A stretch of 53,610 nucleotides of DNA from the NCBI GenBank assembly GCA_964343195.1, contig CAYFIR010000032.1, positions 1 to 53,610 of the forward strand, in the 5' to 3' direction. The stretch comes from CAYVAP01 sp964343195 (GTDB lineage: Bacteria > Bacteroidota > Bacteroidia > J057). The notes beneath the pieces were generated by a model. That model did no database searches. It was not told the origin of the DNA and saw only the letters and a list, made by a program, of their open reading frames with translations. This document shows positions 25,069 to 33,150 of this stretch, piece by piece; position 1 is the first letter of the stretch; every line of letters begins with the position of its first letter. The position numbers and the translations under genes are program-made.

Positions 25069-27132
25069 ATGAAATCTATGAGAAACATTTCAATTGCCTT
25101 GTCGGCGGTCCTGATACTTTTACTGGCACCCGCCTGTAGTTCCTTCCTCAACGGAGGCCCCGGCCAAAACACCCTTGACTCCATCGATGGAGAATGGGTC
25201 CGTGTCGCCAGCAACAATCCCGCCAATGACGGGATGGTGGTTACCGTGACCGGCTCAACCGGTACCGTCACAGAAAATCCCCGCAGCAGCTTTGCCATTG
25301 GAGCCATAAAGTGGCGCAATATCACCCCAAATGACGCTTCGGGATTTAACTATGAAGAACTGGGGAGTGACGCGAATTACTACGACGCCACCATGGAACT
25401 GGACGGAGACACCATCTTCATCGACGTATTTTCCACTGGTGCCGGAAATATCCAGAAGTACGTGAAGCGAAGCGAATACACCGACCCAGGTCCCAGTGCT
25501 GAGACCATTACCCTCGACTGTAGTGGATTCAACACGGATTCTGAGCTGGAAAATGGCCCAGCCGCTGTGGACTACATTGTCCCATCTGGTTGCGTGCTCG
25601 ACGTAACAGCCGCACTTTCCATTCAGGCAGGTACGGTAATCCAGTTTGAAGAAAACTCCGGCATTGGGGTTTATGATGGCGGTAGCCTCAAGATGGTTGG
25701 GACCTCTGCTGAGCCGATTATTCTGCGTGGAAAGGAAGCAATTGCCGGCTACTGGAGAGGTATTCACATAGAAACCAACTCATTTAACAATCAGTTTGAT
25801 TACGTCAACATCTCTGATGCAGGCAGCAACTATGTGTACTGTTGCAATACTGTGGCGACCGTATTCCTCAAGGGAGGTAAACTGAAGATGACCAACTCCA
25901 CCCTGAGCAATGGTGACGGTTATGGCCTGTATGCCAACGAGCAGGCAGAGCTACTGGATTACGCCAACAATGAAATCACCACCCATACAGATATGGCCAT
26001 GTGGATCCACCTGGAGCGAGCCGGAGAACTTGATGGTACCGGATCAACCTATGTCGGAAATGAGAAAGATTTTGTTGGAGTATTTGAGTCAACCCTTGAT
26101 GAAGAGGTTTCGGTGCCTGCCCTGGACGTGCCTTTCTTTTTCGAAGAAGGAAAAGTAATGGATATCATGGACGATCTGACTCTGGAAGCTGGAGTAGAAA
26201 TCGTAATGGGCAATGAAGCTGGAATCGGAGTAATTGATAATGGTTCACTCAAAGTAACGGGAACCAACACGGCTCCAGTCACCATTCGGGGTGAGGAGGC
26301 TACCCAAGGATACTGGCGTGGCATTCATATGGAGACCAATAGCATCAATAACCAGATCAGCTACTTAACAGTGAGTGACGCCGGAAGCGACTATGTATAT
26401 TGCTGTAATACGACTGCTTCAATCTTTCTGAAAGATGGGAGAGCCAGCTTTGAAAACACCACTCTCTCCAATGGCGCAGGCTATGGTTTTGCCACGAAAG
26501 CAGATTTTGAGTTCACTAACTTCTCGGAGAATCAGGTGACTACACATGCAGAAGAACCCCTCTATTTGAGTCTTACCCAGGCAAGCGCCATTGATGGCCT
26601 GAATAGCAATTTTGCTGGAAATGACAGAGATGTGATTCTGCTCTACAGAGCATCACTTGATGGTGAGGGTGTTACACTCAAAAAGACCAATGTGCCTTAT
26701 GGGATAGAAACCAACGTCGTGATCGACATCAAGCAGCCACTGACACTGAATCCAGGGGTAATCATGGAGTTCCGCGAAAATGCAGGTTTGGGAGTGTATG
26801 ATAGTGGAACGCTTAATGCAGAGGGAACTGCGAGTGAGAAAATTATATTCCGCGGGGCCAGTGATGAAGTAGGTTACTGGAGAGGCATTCATACAGAAAC
26901 CAATAGCAGCAATAATGTCCTGGATCATGTAGACCTCTCCAACGCTGGTAGCAACTATGTTTACTGCTGCAACCAGAAGGCAGGGCTCTTTGTAAAGGCC
27001 GGACAAATGACCGTGTCCAATAGCTACATCCACGACAACGGCGGTTGTGGGATCGCCGTTGGATCAAGTGGAACCCTGACAGAATCCGGCAATACATTTG
27101 CCAATAATACAGAAGGCGACATTTGTAACTAG
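25069..27132 (+). CDS. Lipoprotein with three ~187-residue beta-helix-like repeats
   Basis: The 687-residue protein has a lipobox at LLLAPAC. After an N-terminal domain (residues ~35-145), three large repeats follow with a period of ~187 residues. Each holds a GYWRGIH-x-ETNS block, DAGSNYVYCCN (DAGSDYVYCCN in the second) and an IxFxENxGxGVYDxGxLxxxGT block. The short repeated strands and right-handed-helix-type spacing (LDVTAALSIQAGTVIQF) suggest a parallel beta-helix, as in adhesins and polysaccharide-binding surface proteins. The tandem CysCys in all three copies is unusual for an exported protein. Probably anchored in the outer membrane; ligand unknown. Confidence 0.88.
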   Translation: MKSMRNISIALSAVLILLLAPACSSFLNGGPGQNTLDSIDGEWVRVASNNPANDGMVVTVTGSTGTVTENPRSSFAIGAIKWRNITPNDASGFNYEELGSDANYYDATMELDGDTIFIDVFSTGAGNIQKYVKRSEYTDPGPSAETITLDCSGFNTDSELENGPAAVDYIVPSGCVLDVTAALSIQAGTVIQFEENSGIGVYDGGSLKMVGTSAEPIILRGKEAIAGYWRGIHIETNSFNNQFDYVNISDAGSNYVYCCNTVATVFLKGGKLKMTNSTLSNGDGYGLYANEQAELLDYANNEITTHTDMAMWIHLERAGELDGTGSTYVGNEKDFVGVFESTLDEEVSVPALDVPFFFEEGKVMDIMDDLTLEAGVEIVMGNEAGIGVIDNGSLKVTGTNTAPVTIRGEEATQGYWRGIHMETNSINNQISYLTVSDAGSDYVYCCNTTASIFLKDGRASFENTTLSNGAGYGFATKADFEFTNFSENQVTTHAEEPLYLSLTQASAIDGLNSNFAGNDRDVILLYRASLDGEGVTLKKTNVPYGIETNVVIDIKQPLTLNPGVIMEFRENAGLGVYDSGTLNAEGTASEKIIFRGASDEVGYWRGIHTETNSSNNVLDHVDLSNAGSNYVYCCNQKAGLFVKAGQMTVSNSYIHDNGGCGIAVGSSGTLTESGNTFANNTEGDICN

Positions 27133-27183
27133 TGCTTCCGGAATTAAGTAATTACCCATTCGCAATTCGTATAAAGTGCTCAC

Positions 27184-27300
27184 CCGCAACACTTTCAATC
27201 ACGTTGAGTGCAACGAAATCCCGCAGAGCGGGAAATTACTGATGACGAATTTCGAATTATTCCCACTAGTGAAAAGAGTTCGAAGTTGAATGTACCGGTA
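27184..27300. repeat. Dispersed intergenic repeat (heptad family), second locus
   Basis: It contains GCAACACTTTCAA (27186-27198, the reverse complement of a block at 30632-30644), TTCAATCACGTT (27195-27206, also at 30647-30658), and a TCCCGC-AGA-GCGGGA hairpin at 27219-27233. ACTAGTGAAAAGAGTTCGAA near 27262 matches the minus-strand start of the 18.3-kb tract. The remainder of the 330-bp gap holds only a terminator near its end. Confidence 0.6.
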
Positions 27301-27388
27301 ATCAGGCTGTTACCTCAACTCGAATTGGAGAGGAACTTAATTCCGCAGGTACTAATCGTCCCTATGCACCCTGTCCTGAAAACACGAA

Positions 27389-27420
27389 CAGGCAGCCGTT
27401 TTGGCTGCCTGTTTTCTTTT
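27389..27420 (+). terminator. Rho-independent terminator before the 133-residue ORF
   Basis: CAGGCAGCC (27389-27397) and GGCTGCCTG (27403-27411) form a perfect 9-bp stem with a GTTTT loop, followed by TTTTCTTTT. It lies ~260 bases after the repeat lipoprotein stop, so that gene would have a long 3' UTR carrying the repeat, or a separate short transcript ends here. Confidence 0.8.
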
Positions 27421-27463
27421 GAATCATGATTACCGACCTTTGCACCAAATTCCGACACACATT

Positions 27464-27865
27464 ATGAGTCAATCCATTAATCCTCTCATTCTCGAATCCA
27501 TTCAAAACGATGTAGCCCAGGTTGGCGACAGTCTCAAACTCATTGCAGAACGTGTCATCAGTGAGGGAATCAGCGAATATCCGGTATTCATTGCAGCTCA
27601 GGACTGGGTAGATCTGGGGAAACCCATCTTTGACAGAGACAGCGTACAGCTAAACTGGTTCTTCAACGCCTCTATCCTGGAAGATTTTGTCAGCAAAGAC
27701 ATCGTCAAAACTGACAAGGTCAAGGGCTTCAAAGCGGCCTACGGAGATCCACTGGAGCGGGCATGCATCTTTGTCGTGACCCCTGAGCTTCAACAGTTTA
27801 TTTTCGTACCGTACGATGTCGATTCCATCGACACTGCTGCTCCGGGCCCCAATGGTCATGCATAG
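27464..27865 (+). CDS. Conserved hypothetical cytoplasmic protein
   Basis: The 133-residue protein starts at MSQSINPLIL; the longer frame starting at 27401 begins inside the terminator and was rejected. No signal or membrane segment is present. It contains VFIAAQDWVDLGKPIFDRD and VQLNWFFNASILEDFV, then FVVTPELQQFIFVPYD. The look is that of small uncharacterised Bacteroidota proteins. Its 3' end overlaps the convergent DUF3467 gene by 10 bp. Confidence 0.75.
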   Translation: MSQSINPLILESIQNDVAQVGDSLKLIAERVISEGISEYPVFIAAQDWVDLGKPIFDRDSVQLNWFFNASILEDFVSKDIVKTDKVKGFKAAYGDPLERACIFVVTPELQQFIFVPYDVDSIDTAAPGPNGHA

Positions 27866-28191
27866 CCAGCAGGTCCACCAAAATTAGGGGGCAGGTTCCC
27901 ATCCTGTCCTCCGCTTATTTCAATAGGTCCATGATTCTGCTCATATTTCTCCACATTATCTGCCAGAGCAGCCATGAGACGCTTGGCGTGCTGTGGGGCC
28001 AGAATCACCCGAGAGCGCACCTGAGCCTTGGGAGTACCCGGCAGAACCTGGATAAAGTCCACTACAAACTCTGTCGGCGAGTGAGAAATAATGGCCAGAT
28101 TGGAGTAAACGCCGTGGGCAATATCTCCGGGAAGTTCTATGCTTAACTGATTGGGTTGGTTGGGCTGATTGGGCTTTTTGGGATCTTGCAT
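27856..28191 (-). CDS. DUF3467-family protein
   Basis: The protein has 111 residues from MQDPKKPNQP; a longer in-frame ATG at 28239 adds an unlikely 16-residue leader. After a PNQ-repeat linker come the DUF3467 hallmarks: GVYSNLAIISHSPTEFVVDFIQVLPG and VRSRVILAPQHAKRLMAALADNVEKYEQ. This small cytoplasmic family is widespread in bacteria and archaea and has no assigned function. It ends in a Gly/Pro-rich tail. Confidence 0.92.
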   Translation of the reverse strand: MQDPKKPNQPNQPNQLSIELPGDIAHGVYSNLAIISHSPTEFVVDFIQVLPGTPKAQVRSRVILAPQHAKRLMAALADNVEKYEQNHGPIEISGGQDGNLPPNFGGPAGYA

Positions 28192-28317
28192 TGATTTTGT
28201 ACTAATTGGTTTAGAGCGAAAGTAAAAGTATACCCTCACTTTTCATTCCTTTTCCATTCCAAACCATCATCTTTGTTAATGGTTCACTCGTAGAAGCACC
28301 CTCAACTTAAGGATCTC

Positions 28318-28845
28318 ATGGCAATTTCCCGACTTTTCCTTTCGATGCTTTTTGTCAGCCTTTTCTGGATTGTTAGCTGTAACTCCGATGAACAGGCAAG
28401 CAGGACTGATGAACCTGATCCCGTTGTAGATACGCCAACCGCTCAGGAAAGGGCAAACCCTGTTGGATACACCGAGCTGACCTGGGAGCAGCTGAGCCAT
28501 GTGACCTTCCAGCCGAGGTACTACGAGGAAATCCAGGATTCCCTGCTGTTCCCCTTCTTTGCCCCGGAAGTCACCGCCCTGGCTGGGGATTCTGTAATCA
28601 TCACCGGATATGTGATACCGCTTCAGGAAGGCATCTACTTCCTCTCCAAAACCTCCTTTGCAAGTTGCTTTTTTTGTGGAGGCGCGGGACCAGAAACAGT
28701 GGTGGAACTGGAGCTCCGTGACAAGGACGCCATGTTTGCCAATGACGATTTCCTGACCTTTAAAGGAGTTCTGAAGATCAATGATACCGACATCGAAAGG
28801 CTAAACTATATCCTCGAAGATGCCGAGGTCATAGCAGCAGGATAG
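28318..28845 (+). CDS. CxxC lipoprotein, DUF3299-like (copy 2)
   Basis: The 175-residue protein is a lipoprotein (MAISRLFLSMLFVSLFWIVSC). Its core DSVIITGYVIPL..TSFASCFFCGGAG..VVELEL..LTFKGVLKI..LNYILEDAEV closely parallels the permease-linked protein at 7.3-7.7 kb, with the same SCFFCGGAG motif in place of the usual proline-rich stretch. The two differ in anchoring: this one is lipidated, the other has an ordinary signal peptide. Here it stands alone, without a transporter gene. A metal-related role is inferred from the paralogue's context. Confidence 0.82.
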   Translation: MAISRLFLSMLFVSLFWIVSCNSDEQASRTDEPDPVVDTPTAQERANPVGYTELTWEQLSHVTFQPRYYEEIQDSLLFPFFAPEVTALAGDSVIITGYVIPLQEGIYFLSKTSFASCFFCGGAGPETVVELELRDKDAMFANDDFLTFKGVLKINDTDIERLNYILEDAEVIAAG

Positions 28846-28861
28846 CCGCCCACTTCCACAA

Positions 28862-28894
28862 CACAAAAGGCAGTGGCCTGAATAAGCCACCGCC
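28862..28894. terminator. Hairpin between convergent genes
   Basis: GGCAGTGGC (28869-28877) pairs with GCCACCGCC (28886-28894) with one mismatch. On the minus strand it is followed by TTTTGTGTT, so it could end the lytic transglycosylase transcript; there is no T run on the plus strand. Confidence 0.4.
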
Positions 28895-28919
28895 AGTACA
28901 TCAATCAACTCACAGGCAG

Positions 28920-28936
28920 TTAAGAGGCTGTTTGGG
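28920..28936. repeat. Solitary end of the 168-bp element
   Basis: TTAAGAGGCTGTTTGGG matches the outer ~17 bases of the elements at 9.84 and 37.83 kb, but the sequence diverges immediately afterwards (GGATACCAG...) and no second end follows. It looks like a decayed or truncated copy. Confidence 0.6.
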
Positions 28937-29002
28937 GGATACCAGAGCGAGCAGGGTTTCTCCTACCCACCCACAACCCTTTCATTCTCCGGGTGCTTTG
29001 CA

Positions 29003-29800
29003 TCAGGTTTTCTCGGTCATATAGGCCGTAGGATACAGACGCTTCATCCTCCGATCTATATCACTGACAGTCACATGGTTATCCTTATTTTCATCCAATC
29101 CACTATTCTGGCGATAGGATTTAGTCGGATTAGAATATAGCGTATAGCAAAAGTCCTGGCCCAGGGCTTTGGGATAAAGGATGGCCAGGTACAGATCTGT
29201 CAGGCTGTCAAAGTCTCCATATCGCTCTCTGACGGTCTGAAGGTAAAGGTAGACATACTCCATCTGCTGAACATGATTCATGCGCTTGAGGCGCTCCAGG
29301 GAGACATTCATCTCGCGGGCTGCAGCCGGCATAAACTGGATCAAACCCGTGGCACCGCTACCCTGAAAGTTTTCCACTCCCGCATCAAATTTTGACTCCG
29401 AATACATCACGGCCATTAGCCACTCGGGGGGAACATCGAGCATTCCCGCGATTTCCCTGACTTTATTTTCAAATCCCAGGGCATCGCTCACGTACATCCG
29501 CGCCTTGTCCATTAGGAATAGCGTCTCCCCCGGACTGGACATGATCGCGACATCCGCAGTAGCGGACTGCCCCGCAAAGAGATTAGGATTTAAGAGGAAA
29601 TGAGTCCCAATATTGGTGACGATGACGATTGAACCTATTAGTAAAAATAATTTTGTCCGCTTTTTGGGCACGGGGGGCATCGGCCTTGCCAGGCCGGTAT
29701 TGCGCCCTCTAGGCAAACTGGCTGTAGCAGCGTTTTGCCACGCCTGATTTGACTTGGTTTGTTGGCTAGGGTGAACCCTGGGTCGATAACTGCTGCTCAT
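29003..29800 (-). CDS. Membrane-anchored lytic transglycosylase (SLT domain)
   Basis: The 265-residue protein has a basic, Pro-rich cytoplasmic N-terminus, one membrane helix (residues ~50-71) and a periplasmic SLT domain. Motifs are PPEWLMAVMYSESKFD with catalytic Glu135, GSGATGLIQFMP and YVYLYLQTVRERYG. Such enzymes cleave the MurNAc-GlcNAc bond of peptidoglycan to a 1,6-anhydro product. The C-terminus carries an unusual DENKDNHVTVSDIDRR stretch resembling an EF-hand/dockerin-like calcium loop. Convergent with the CxxC lipoprotein gene. Confidence 0.9.
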   Translation of the reverse strand: MSSSYRPRVHPSQQTKSNQAWQNAATASLPRGRNTGLARPMPPVPKKRTKLFLLIGSIVIVTNIGTHFLLNPNLFAGQSATADVAIMSSPGETLFLMDKARMYVSDALGFENKVREIAGMLDVPPEWLMAVMYSESKFDAGVENFQGSGATGLIQFMPAAAREMNVSLERLKRMNHVQQMEYVYLYLQTVRERYGDFDSLTDLYLAILYPKALGQDFCYTLYSNPTKSYRQNSGLDENKDNHVTVSDIDRRMKRLYPTAYMTEKT

Positions 29801-29871
29801 GGGAAATAGTATTTAATGGGTCAAATGAACTGCGTATGCTAAAAATTCGATCATTCAGCTCTTATTTTTAG

Positions 29872-29903
29872 CTAAAGTATTGCCCGCAATCCAATTATGC
29901 AAA
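29872..29903 (-). promoter_or_regulatory. Bacteroidota-type promoter for the transglycosylase
   Basis: On the minus strand, TTTG (29900-29903) lies 20 bases before TACTTTAG (29872-29879), close to the Bacteroidota consensus TTTG-N19/20-TANNTTTG with one mismatch in the -7 box. The predicted start of transcription is ~65 bases before the start codon. Confidence 0.45.
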
Positions 29904-30183
29904 TAAAATTAGATTATGTACTATTTTTTTTAGCACGGAATTTCTTTACCAGGATGAAGAGCCCATCGGCGTACCGCAATATTCCACTGATTATCAACCC
30001 ATTTAGGAGCCCTGTTCTATCCAGACTGGCAAACCGGAGGTTAGTCTGATGAGACTTTAGGCCTATTTTTATCAAAAAATCTCAAATTATTTGAAAGTTT
30101 TTTGTTTCTAGCCTTTGGAAAAGCGCTTCCATCCCGCGTTAATTTCGCACCCATCATCACCAAACACTTATCCATCCGGGATC
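29904..30183. other. AT-rich divergent spacer
   Basis: This is the rest of the 383-bp gap between the divergent transglycosylase and RRM genes. It is A/T-rich (for example an eight-T run at 29927-29934), holds no recognisable gene and presumably carries promoters for the RRM gene. Confidence 0.4.
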
Positions 30184-30594
30184 ATGAGACTTCGCATTTC
30201 TTCTATAGACAGTTCCCTTACCAAGCACAAATTGCAGGAGATCTTCGAGGAGTACGGAGATGTTACCTCCGTCAAGATATTCAGGAGCCTGGACGGCACT
30301 CCAGCCCTCGGTTTTGTAGAAATGAAACGGGACCGCGAGGCAGAAGCGGCCCTTTCAGACCTTAATGGCACCCAGTTCGGAGATAACGTCCTCAAAGTGG
30401 AGGTATCCAGCGATGTATTTCGCACGCACCATACTGCCGTAGCCGTTCCCCCTCCTTCAGATGACGATGAGGAGGACGAAGACCTGGATGAAGATCTCGA
30501 CATTGAGAATGAGGAAGAAGATGATGAAAAGGAGGTTTCCTTTTCTGATCTCGATGAGGACGATTACGATGAACCTGCAGATGATGAGGACTAG
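30184..30594 (+). CDS. RNA-recognition-motif protein with acidic tail
   Basis: The 136-residue protein starts at MRLRISSID; an earlier in-frame ATG at 30115 adds an implausible leader. Residues 1-78 form an RRM with RNP2 (LRISSID) and RNP1-like ALGFVEM, matching small bacterial RRM proteins that bind single-stranded RNA. After ~residue 90 the tail is almost entirely Asp/Glu (DDDEEDEDLDEDLD and further). Acidic tails of this type can modulate RNA binding. The stop codon overlaps an ACTAGT that begins a heptad-repeat tract. Confidence 0.92.
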   Translation: MRLRISSIDSSLTKHKLQEIFEEYGDVTSVKIFRSLDGTPALGFVEMKRDREAEAALSDLNGTQFGDNVLKVEVSSDVFRTHHTAVAVPPPSDDDEEDEDLDEDLDIENEEEDDEKEVSFSDLDEDDYDEPADDED

Positions 30595-30672
30595 TGGTAC
30601 AAGTTCGGAGTTCGGAGTCGATAGTTCGGAGTTGAAAGTGTTGCTGTTCAATCACGTTTAGCGCCTCGAAAT
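30591..30672 (+). repeat. Heptanucleotide-periodic intergenic repeat, third locus
   Basis: It starts with ACTAGTGGTACAA at the RRM stop codon and continues in 7-base steps: GTTCGGA, GTTCGGA, GTCGATA, GTTCGGA, GTTGAAA, GTGTTGC. TTCAATCACGTT follows at 30647-30658, shared with the 27.2-kb locus. It reads in the same direction as the preceding gene. Confidence 0.7.
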
Positions 30673-30841
30673 TCTCCTGCAATCCCAAGCCCAAACCATG
30701 GTCTAATGGGCCTTTCAAGGCTGAAAGAGGTATTGCTTCTGGTCATCAGGGTTTATTTCATTCAGGTATTTGTATTTTTTGCAGGTGTGATTAGCAATCA
30801 TTTGCTATATTCTTACCAAATACGTTGAAAGTAATACTTCC

Positions 30842-31519
30842 ATGGTGATTAGAATTGCTATAAATGAACAGGTATTCCTCAAGGACCCGGATAGTACCAA
30901 ACTGGGTCAGAAGATTGTGACGAATGGAATTGCACTGATTGACGAAATAGGGTTTGAAAGCTTTACCTTCAAAAAGCTGGCGAAGAGGATTGGGTCAACT
31001 GAAGCATCAATCTATCGCTACTTTGAGAATAAACACAAGCTACTCATATACCTGGTTTCATGGTATTGGAACTGGTTGGAGTATCAGCTTATCTTCCTTT
31101 CCCAGAATATCGACGACTCATGGGCAAAGTTCTACATTGCCATAAAGGTCATCTCCCAACCTCACCTGCTCACGGATGATCAAATCCACATTGACAAGAC
31201 TGCTCTGCATCGCATCGTAATACGCGAGTCACCCAAAGCCTATTTGAGCAAAGAAGTTGATCTGGATAACAAGGAGGGTTATTTCCTTAGCTACAAACGC
31301 CTTTGTGGCCGCATCGCCGATATAGCCCGTACAATTTGCCCTGACTACCCCTACCCCAGGGCTTTGGTCTCTACTCTCATTGAGAGTGCCCACAATCAGA
31401 TGTTTTTTGCGGCTCACCTGCCCCGTCTCACAGATCTTGAGCCTGAGAATTATGATGCACTCACCAACTTCCTCTCTGATATGGCCGAGAGAATGCTAGG
31501 GTCAGGCCACGAGAAGTAG
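30842..31519 (+). CDS. TetR/AcrR-family transcriptional regulator
   Basis: The 225-residue protein has an N-terminal TetR helix-turn-helix: IVTNGIALIDEIGFESFTFKKLAKRIGSTEASIYRYFENKHKLLIYL, with the recognition helix around TEASIYRYF. The C-terminal ligand domain is aromatic-rich (YLVSWYWNWLEYQLIFL). No adjacent transporter or enzyme is co-directional, so its regulon cannot be read. Isolated between the RRM gene and a 445-bp inverted-repeat-bounded block. Confidence 0.92.
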   Translation: MVIRIAINEQVFLKDPDSTKLGQKIVTNGIALIDEIGFESFTFKKLAKRIGSTEASIYRYFENKHKLLIYLVSWYWNWLEYQLIFLSQNIDDSWAKFYIAIKVISQPHLLTDDQIHIDKTALHRIVIRESPKAYLSKEVDLDNKEGYFLSYKRLCGRIADIARTICPDYPYPRALVSTLIESAHNQMFFAAHLPRLTDLEPENYDALTNFLSDMAERMLGSGHEK

Positions 31520-31534
31520 AAGGGAAAGCATACT

Positions 31535-31979
31535 ACTAGTCATCAGTTTCGCCCCACGAAAAGGGCTTGAGGGCGTCTCCTTATGCCTTTTTGAATGGTA
31601 GGCCTACCTCACTCTAACCAAGGTGTGCACTTAATTCAAGGCCAGTAGCCGCTAATTGGCTTTGCGCGGCTAGGGCAACTTGGGCAACTTACTATTTCGG
31701 AGTCGAGCCTCGGCAAGCCGCCTCTAATGGCGCTCAATATGGTAAAGTCGGAGACAAGAAGACATCAGGTGTCGGCTCTAGGTACTTCACTTCGTTCAGC
31801 ACAGGCTCTCACCAGCGCCATCCTGGGGATGGTCAGGACCTTGAGCACTGCTTTAGCAGTACCGCTCGTGAGCTTCTCCGAAGCGAAACGTCAAGTCAAA
31901 GCGTCTTTGACGCCAGACGCAATTGAAAACGGAATGGTCCGTAACATGGGAACTTTGAACCGAGAAACTGATGACTAGT
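31535..31979. repeat. 445-bp intergenic block bounded by a perfect 16-bp inverted repeat
   Basis: ACTAGTCATCAGTTTC (31535-31550) is repeated as its reverse complement GAAACTGATGACTAGT (31964-31979). The right arm overlaps the mlaD stop codon. The interior is rich in small inverted repeats (GTAGGCCTAC near 31600) and has one weak plus-strand frame (31727-31978, 83 codons) that is probably chance. No transposase or target-site duplication is visible. It could be a non-autonomous element or two converging regulatory ends. Confidence 0.6.
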
Positions 31980-32982
31980 TCGCTTCTTCTTTTTTGCGAC
32001 GCTCAATCAGGTAAATCTTGATGTCGTCAAAGAAGCGTTCGGGGTTCTCATTGACTTCGCGCAGCAGTGCATTCACGTTACGTGTGGTGTAAGTGAGGCT
32101 GTCATATAGTTCCCGGTCATTGAGCAGCAGCCCCAGGGTACCAGTGGTGGTATCGAGCTTTGTGACGATATTTTCCACGCTACCTACGGCGCTGGAAGCA
32201 TCTGTCATCAGTTTCTTAATCTCAGACGATGCCGATTCGAGGGAATCGGTCGTACTTTCCACATTGGCGATAATTCGGCTGATGTTCTCGTTGTTGTTCT
32301 CAAAGTTGGAAACAATACTGGCGGCATCTCCGGAAAGGACTCTGAGCTCACGGGAAATGCTGTCTACTTCCTGCGAAATTTTGGTCAGGTTGTCTGTGGT
32401 CTCGCGGATATTTTCCAGCGTAACGGCCAGCGAGGAGGTGTATCGATCATCTGCAATGACCTTCTTGGCCGCAGCCACAATTTCGTTTAGCTGTACCGTC
32501 AGGGTGCCGAGTTGCAACAGAATTTTAGCCCCCTCATTCATGACGAGGTCCTCTGCTTCTGAAAAAATTCCGGATTCCACGGCTCCGGTTATGTCATCGC
32601 CATTCTCAAGAAATGTCCCGGCTGGACGCAAGCTATCCGGCAGGCGGATTTCGATCCCTTTGGCTCCCAGCAGGTCAATGCTGTACACCATGGCCTCAGA
32701 GTTGGCAGGAATGTTGTATTTTTTATCCAGCTCCATGCGGACGCGGGTGTACCCACTTTGAAACCCTTCGGTCATCTCCAGTTCGACATCGGCAACCTTC
32801 CCTACCGGTACCCCCTTGATGTACACCTGATTCCCAGCAAAAAGGCCGTTTAGCTTGGGATAATTGGCATACAGAACCATAGGTGGCCCAAAGTACTGTG
32901 ATCCAGCCAGGTAGTTCAGTCCTATGAATATCAGGGCAGCAGTCCCAACTGCAATAATCCCAAACCTTATCTCTTTTTTCAT
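31975..32982 (-). CDS. mlaD: MlaD/MCE-family lipid-transport protein
   Basis: The 335-residue protein has an N-terminal membrane helix (FGIIAVGTAALIFIGLNYL), one MCE domain (VLYANYPKLNGLFAGNQVYIKGVPVGKVADVELE, AMVYSIDLLGAKGIEIRLP) and a long C-terminal helical region with alternating Ile/Leu and Ser/Asn, typical of the coiled stalk in MCE proteins. MCE proteins form periplasmic lipid-binding rings that move phospholipids between the two membranes. In many Bacteroidota mlaD lies beside an amidase gene; here no partner permease or ATPase is present. The stop codon lies in a 16-bp inverted repeat. Confidence 0.93.
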   Translation of the reverse strand: MKKEIRFGIIAVGTAALIFIGLNYLAGSQYFGPPMVLYANYPKLNGLFAGNQVYIKGVPVGKVADVELEMTEGFQSGYTRVRMELDKKYNIPANSEAMVYSIDLLGAKGIEIRLPDSLRPAGTFLENGDDITGAVESGIFSEAEDLVMNEGAKILLQLGTLTVQLNEIVAAAKKVIADDRYTSSLAVTLENIRETTDNLTKISQEVDSISRELRVLSGDAASIVSNFENNNENISRIIANVESTTDSLESASSEIKKLMTDASSAVGSVENIVTKLDTTTGTLGLLLNDRELYDSLTYTTRNVNALLREVNENPERFFDDIKIYLIERRKKEEAN

Positions 32983-33081
32983 CTGAGTGGTGCTAATGGT
33001 CTGTTGGTGTGCAGGTCAGGAAAAATCTTGCAGGAACAATATAATTCGGAAAAACTACTCCCCGATAGACCTTGCGACAGG

Positions 33082-33120
33082 TAAAACTAAAGAAAAGCCC
33101 AGGCGTTCACAACCTGGGCT
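33082..33120 (-). terminator. Terminator of the T9SS cargo gene
   Basis: AGCCCAGG (33096-33103) pairs with CCTGGGCT (33113-33120) around a CGTTCACAA loop. On the minus strand it is followed by TTTCTTTAGTTTT. It lies ~30 bases after the stop of the gene to its right. Confidence 0.75.
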
Positions 33121-33150
33121 GATTATTTCACCTAATTAGAATCGGGAATG

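Noticed and set aside
31727..31978. 83-codon plus-strand frame inside the inverted-repeat block.
   Set aside because: No recognisable domain, Arg/Ser/Ala-rich composition, and it ends exactly in the inverted repeat whose stop is palindromic; probably chance.
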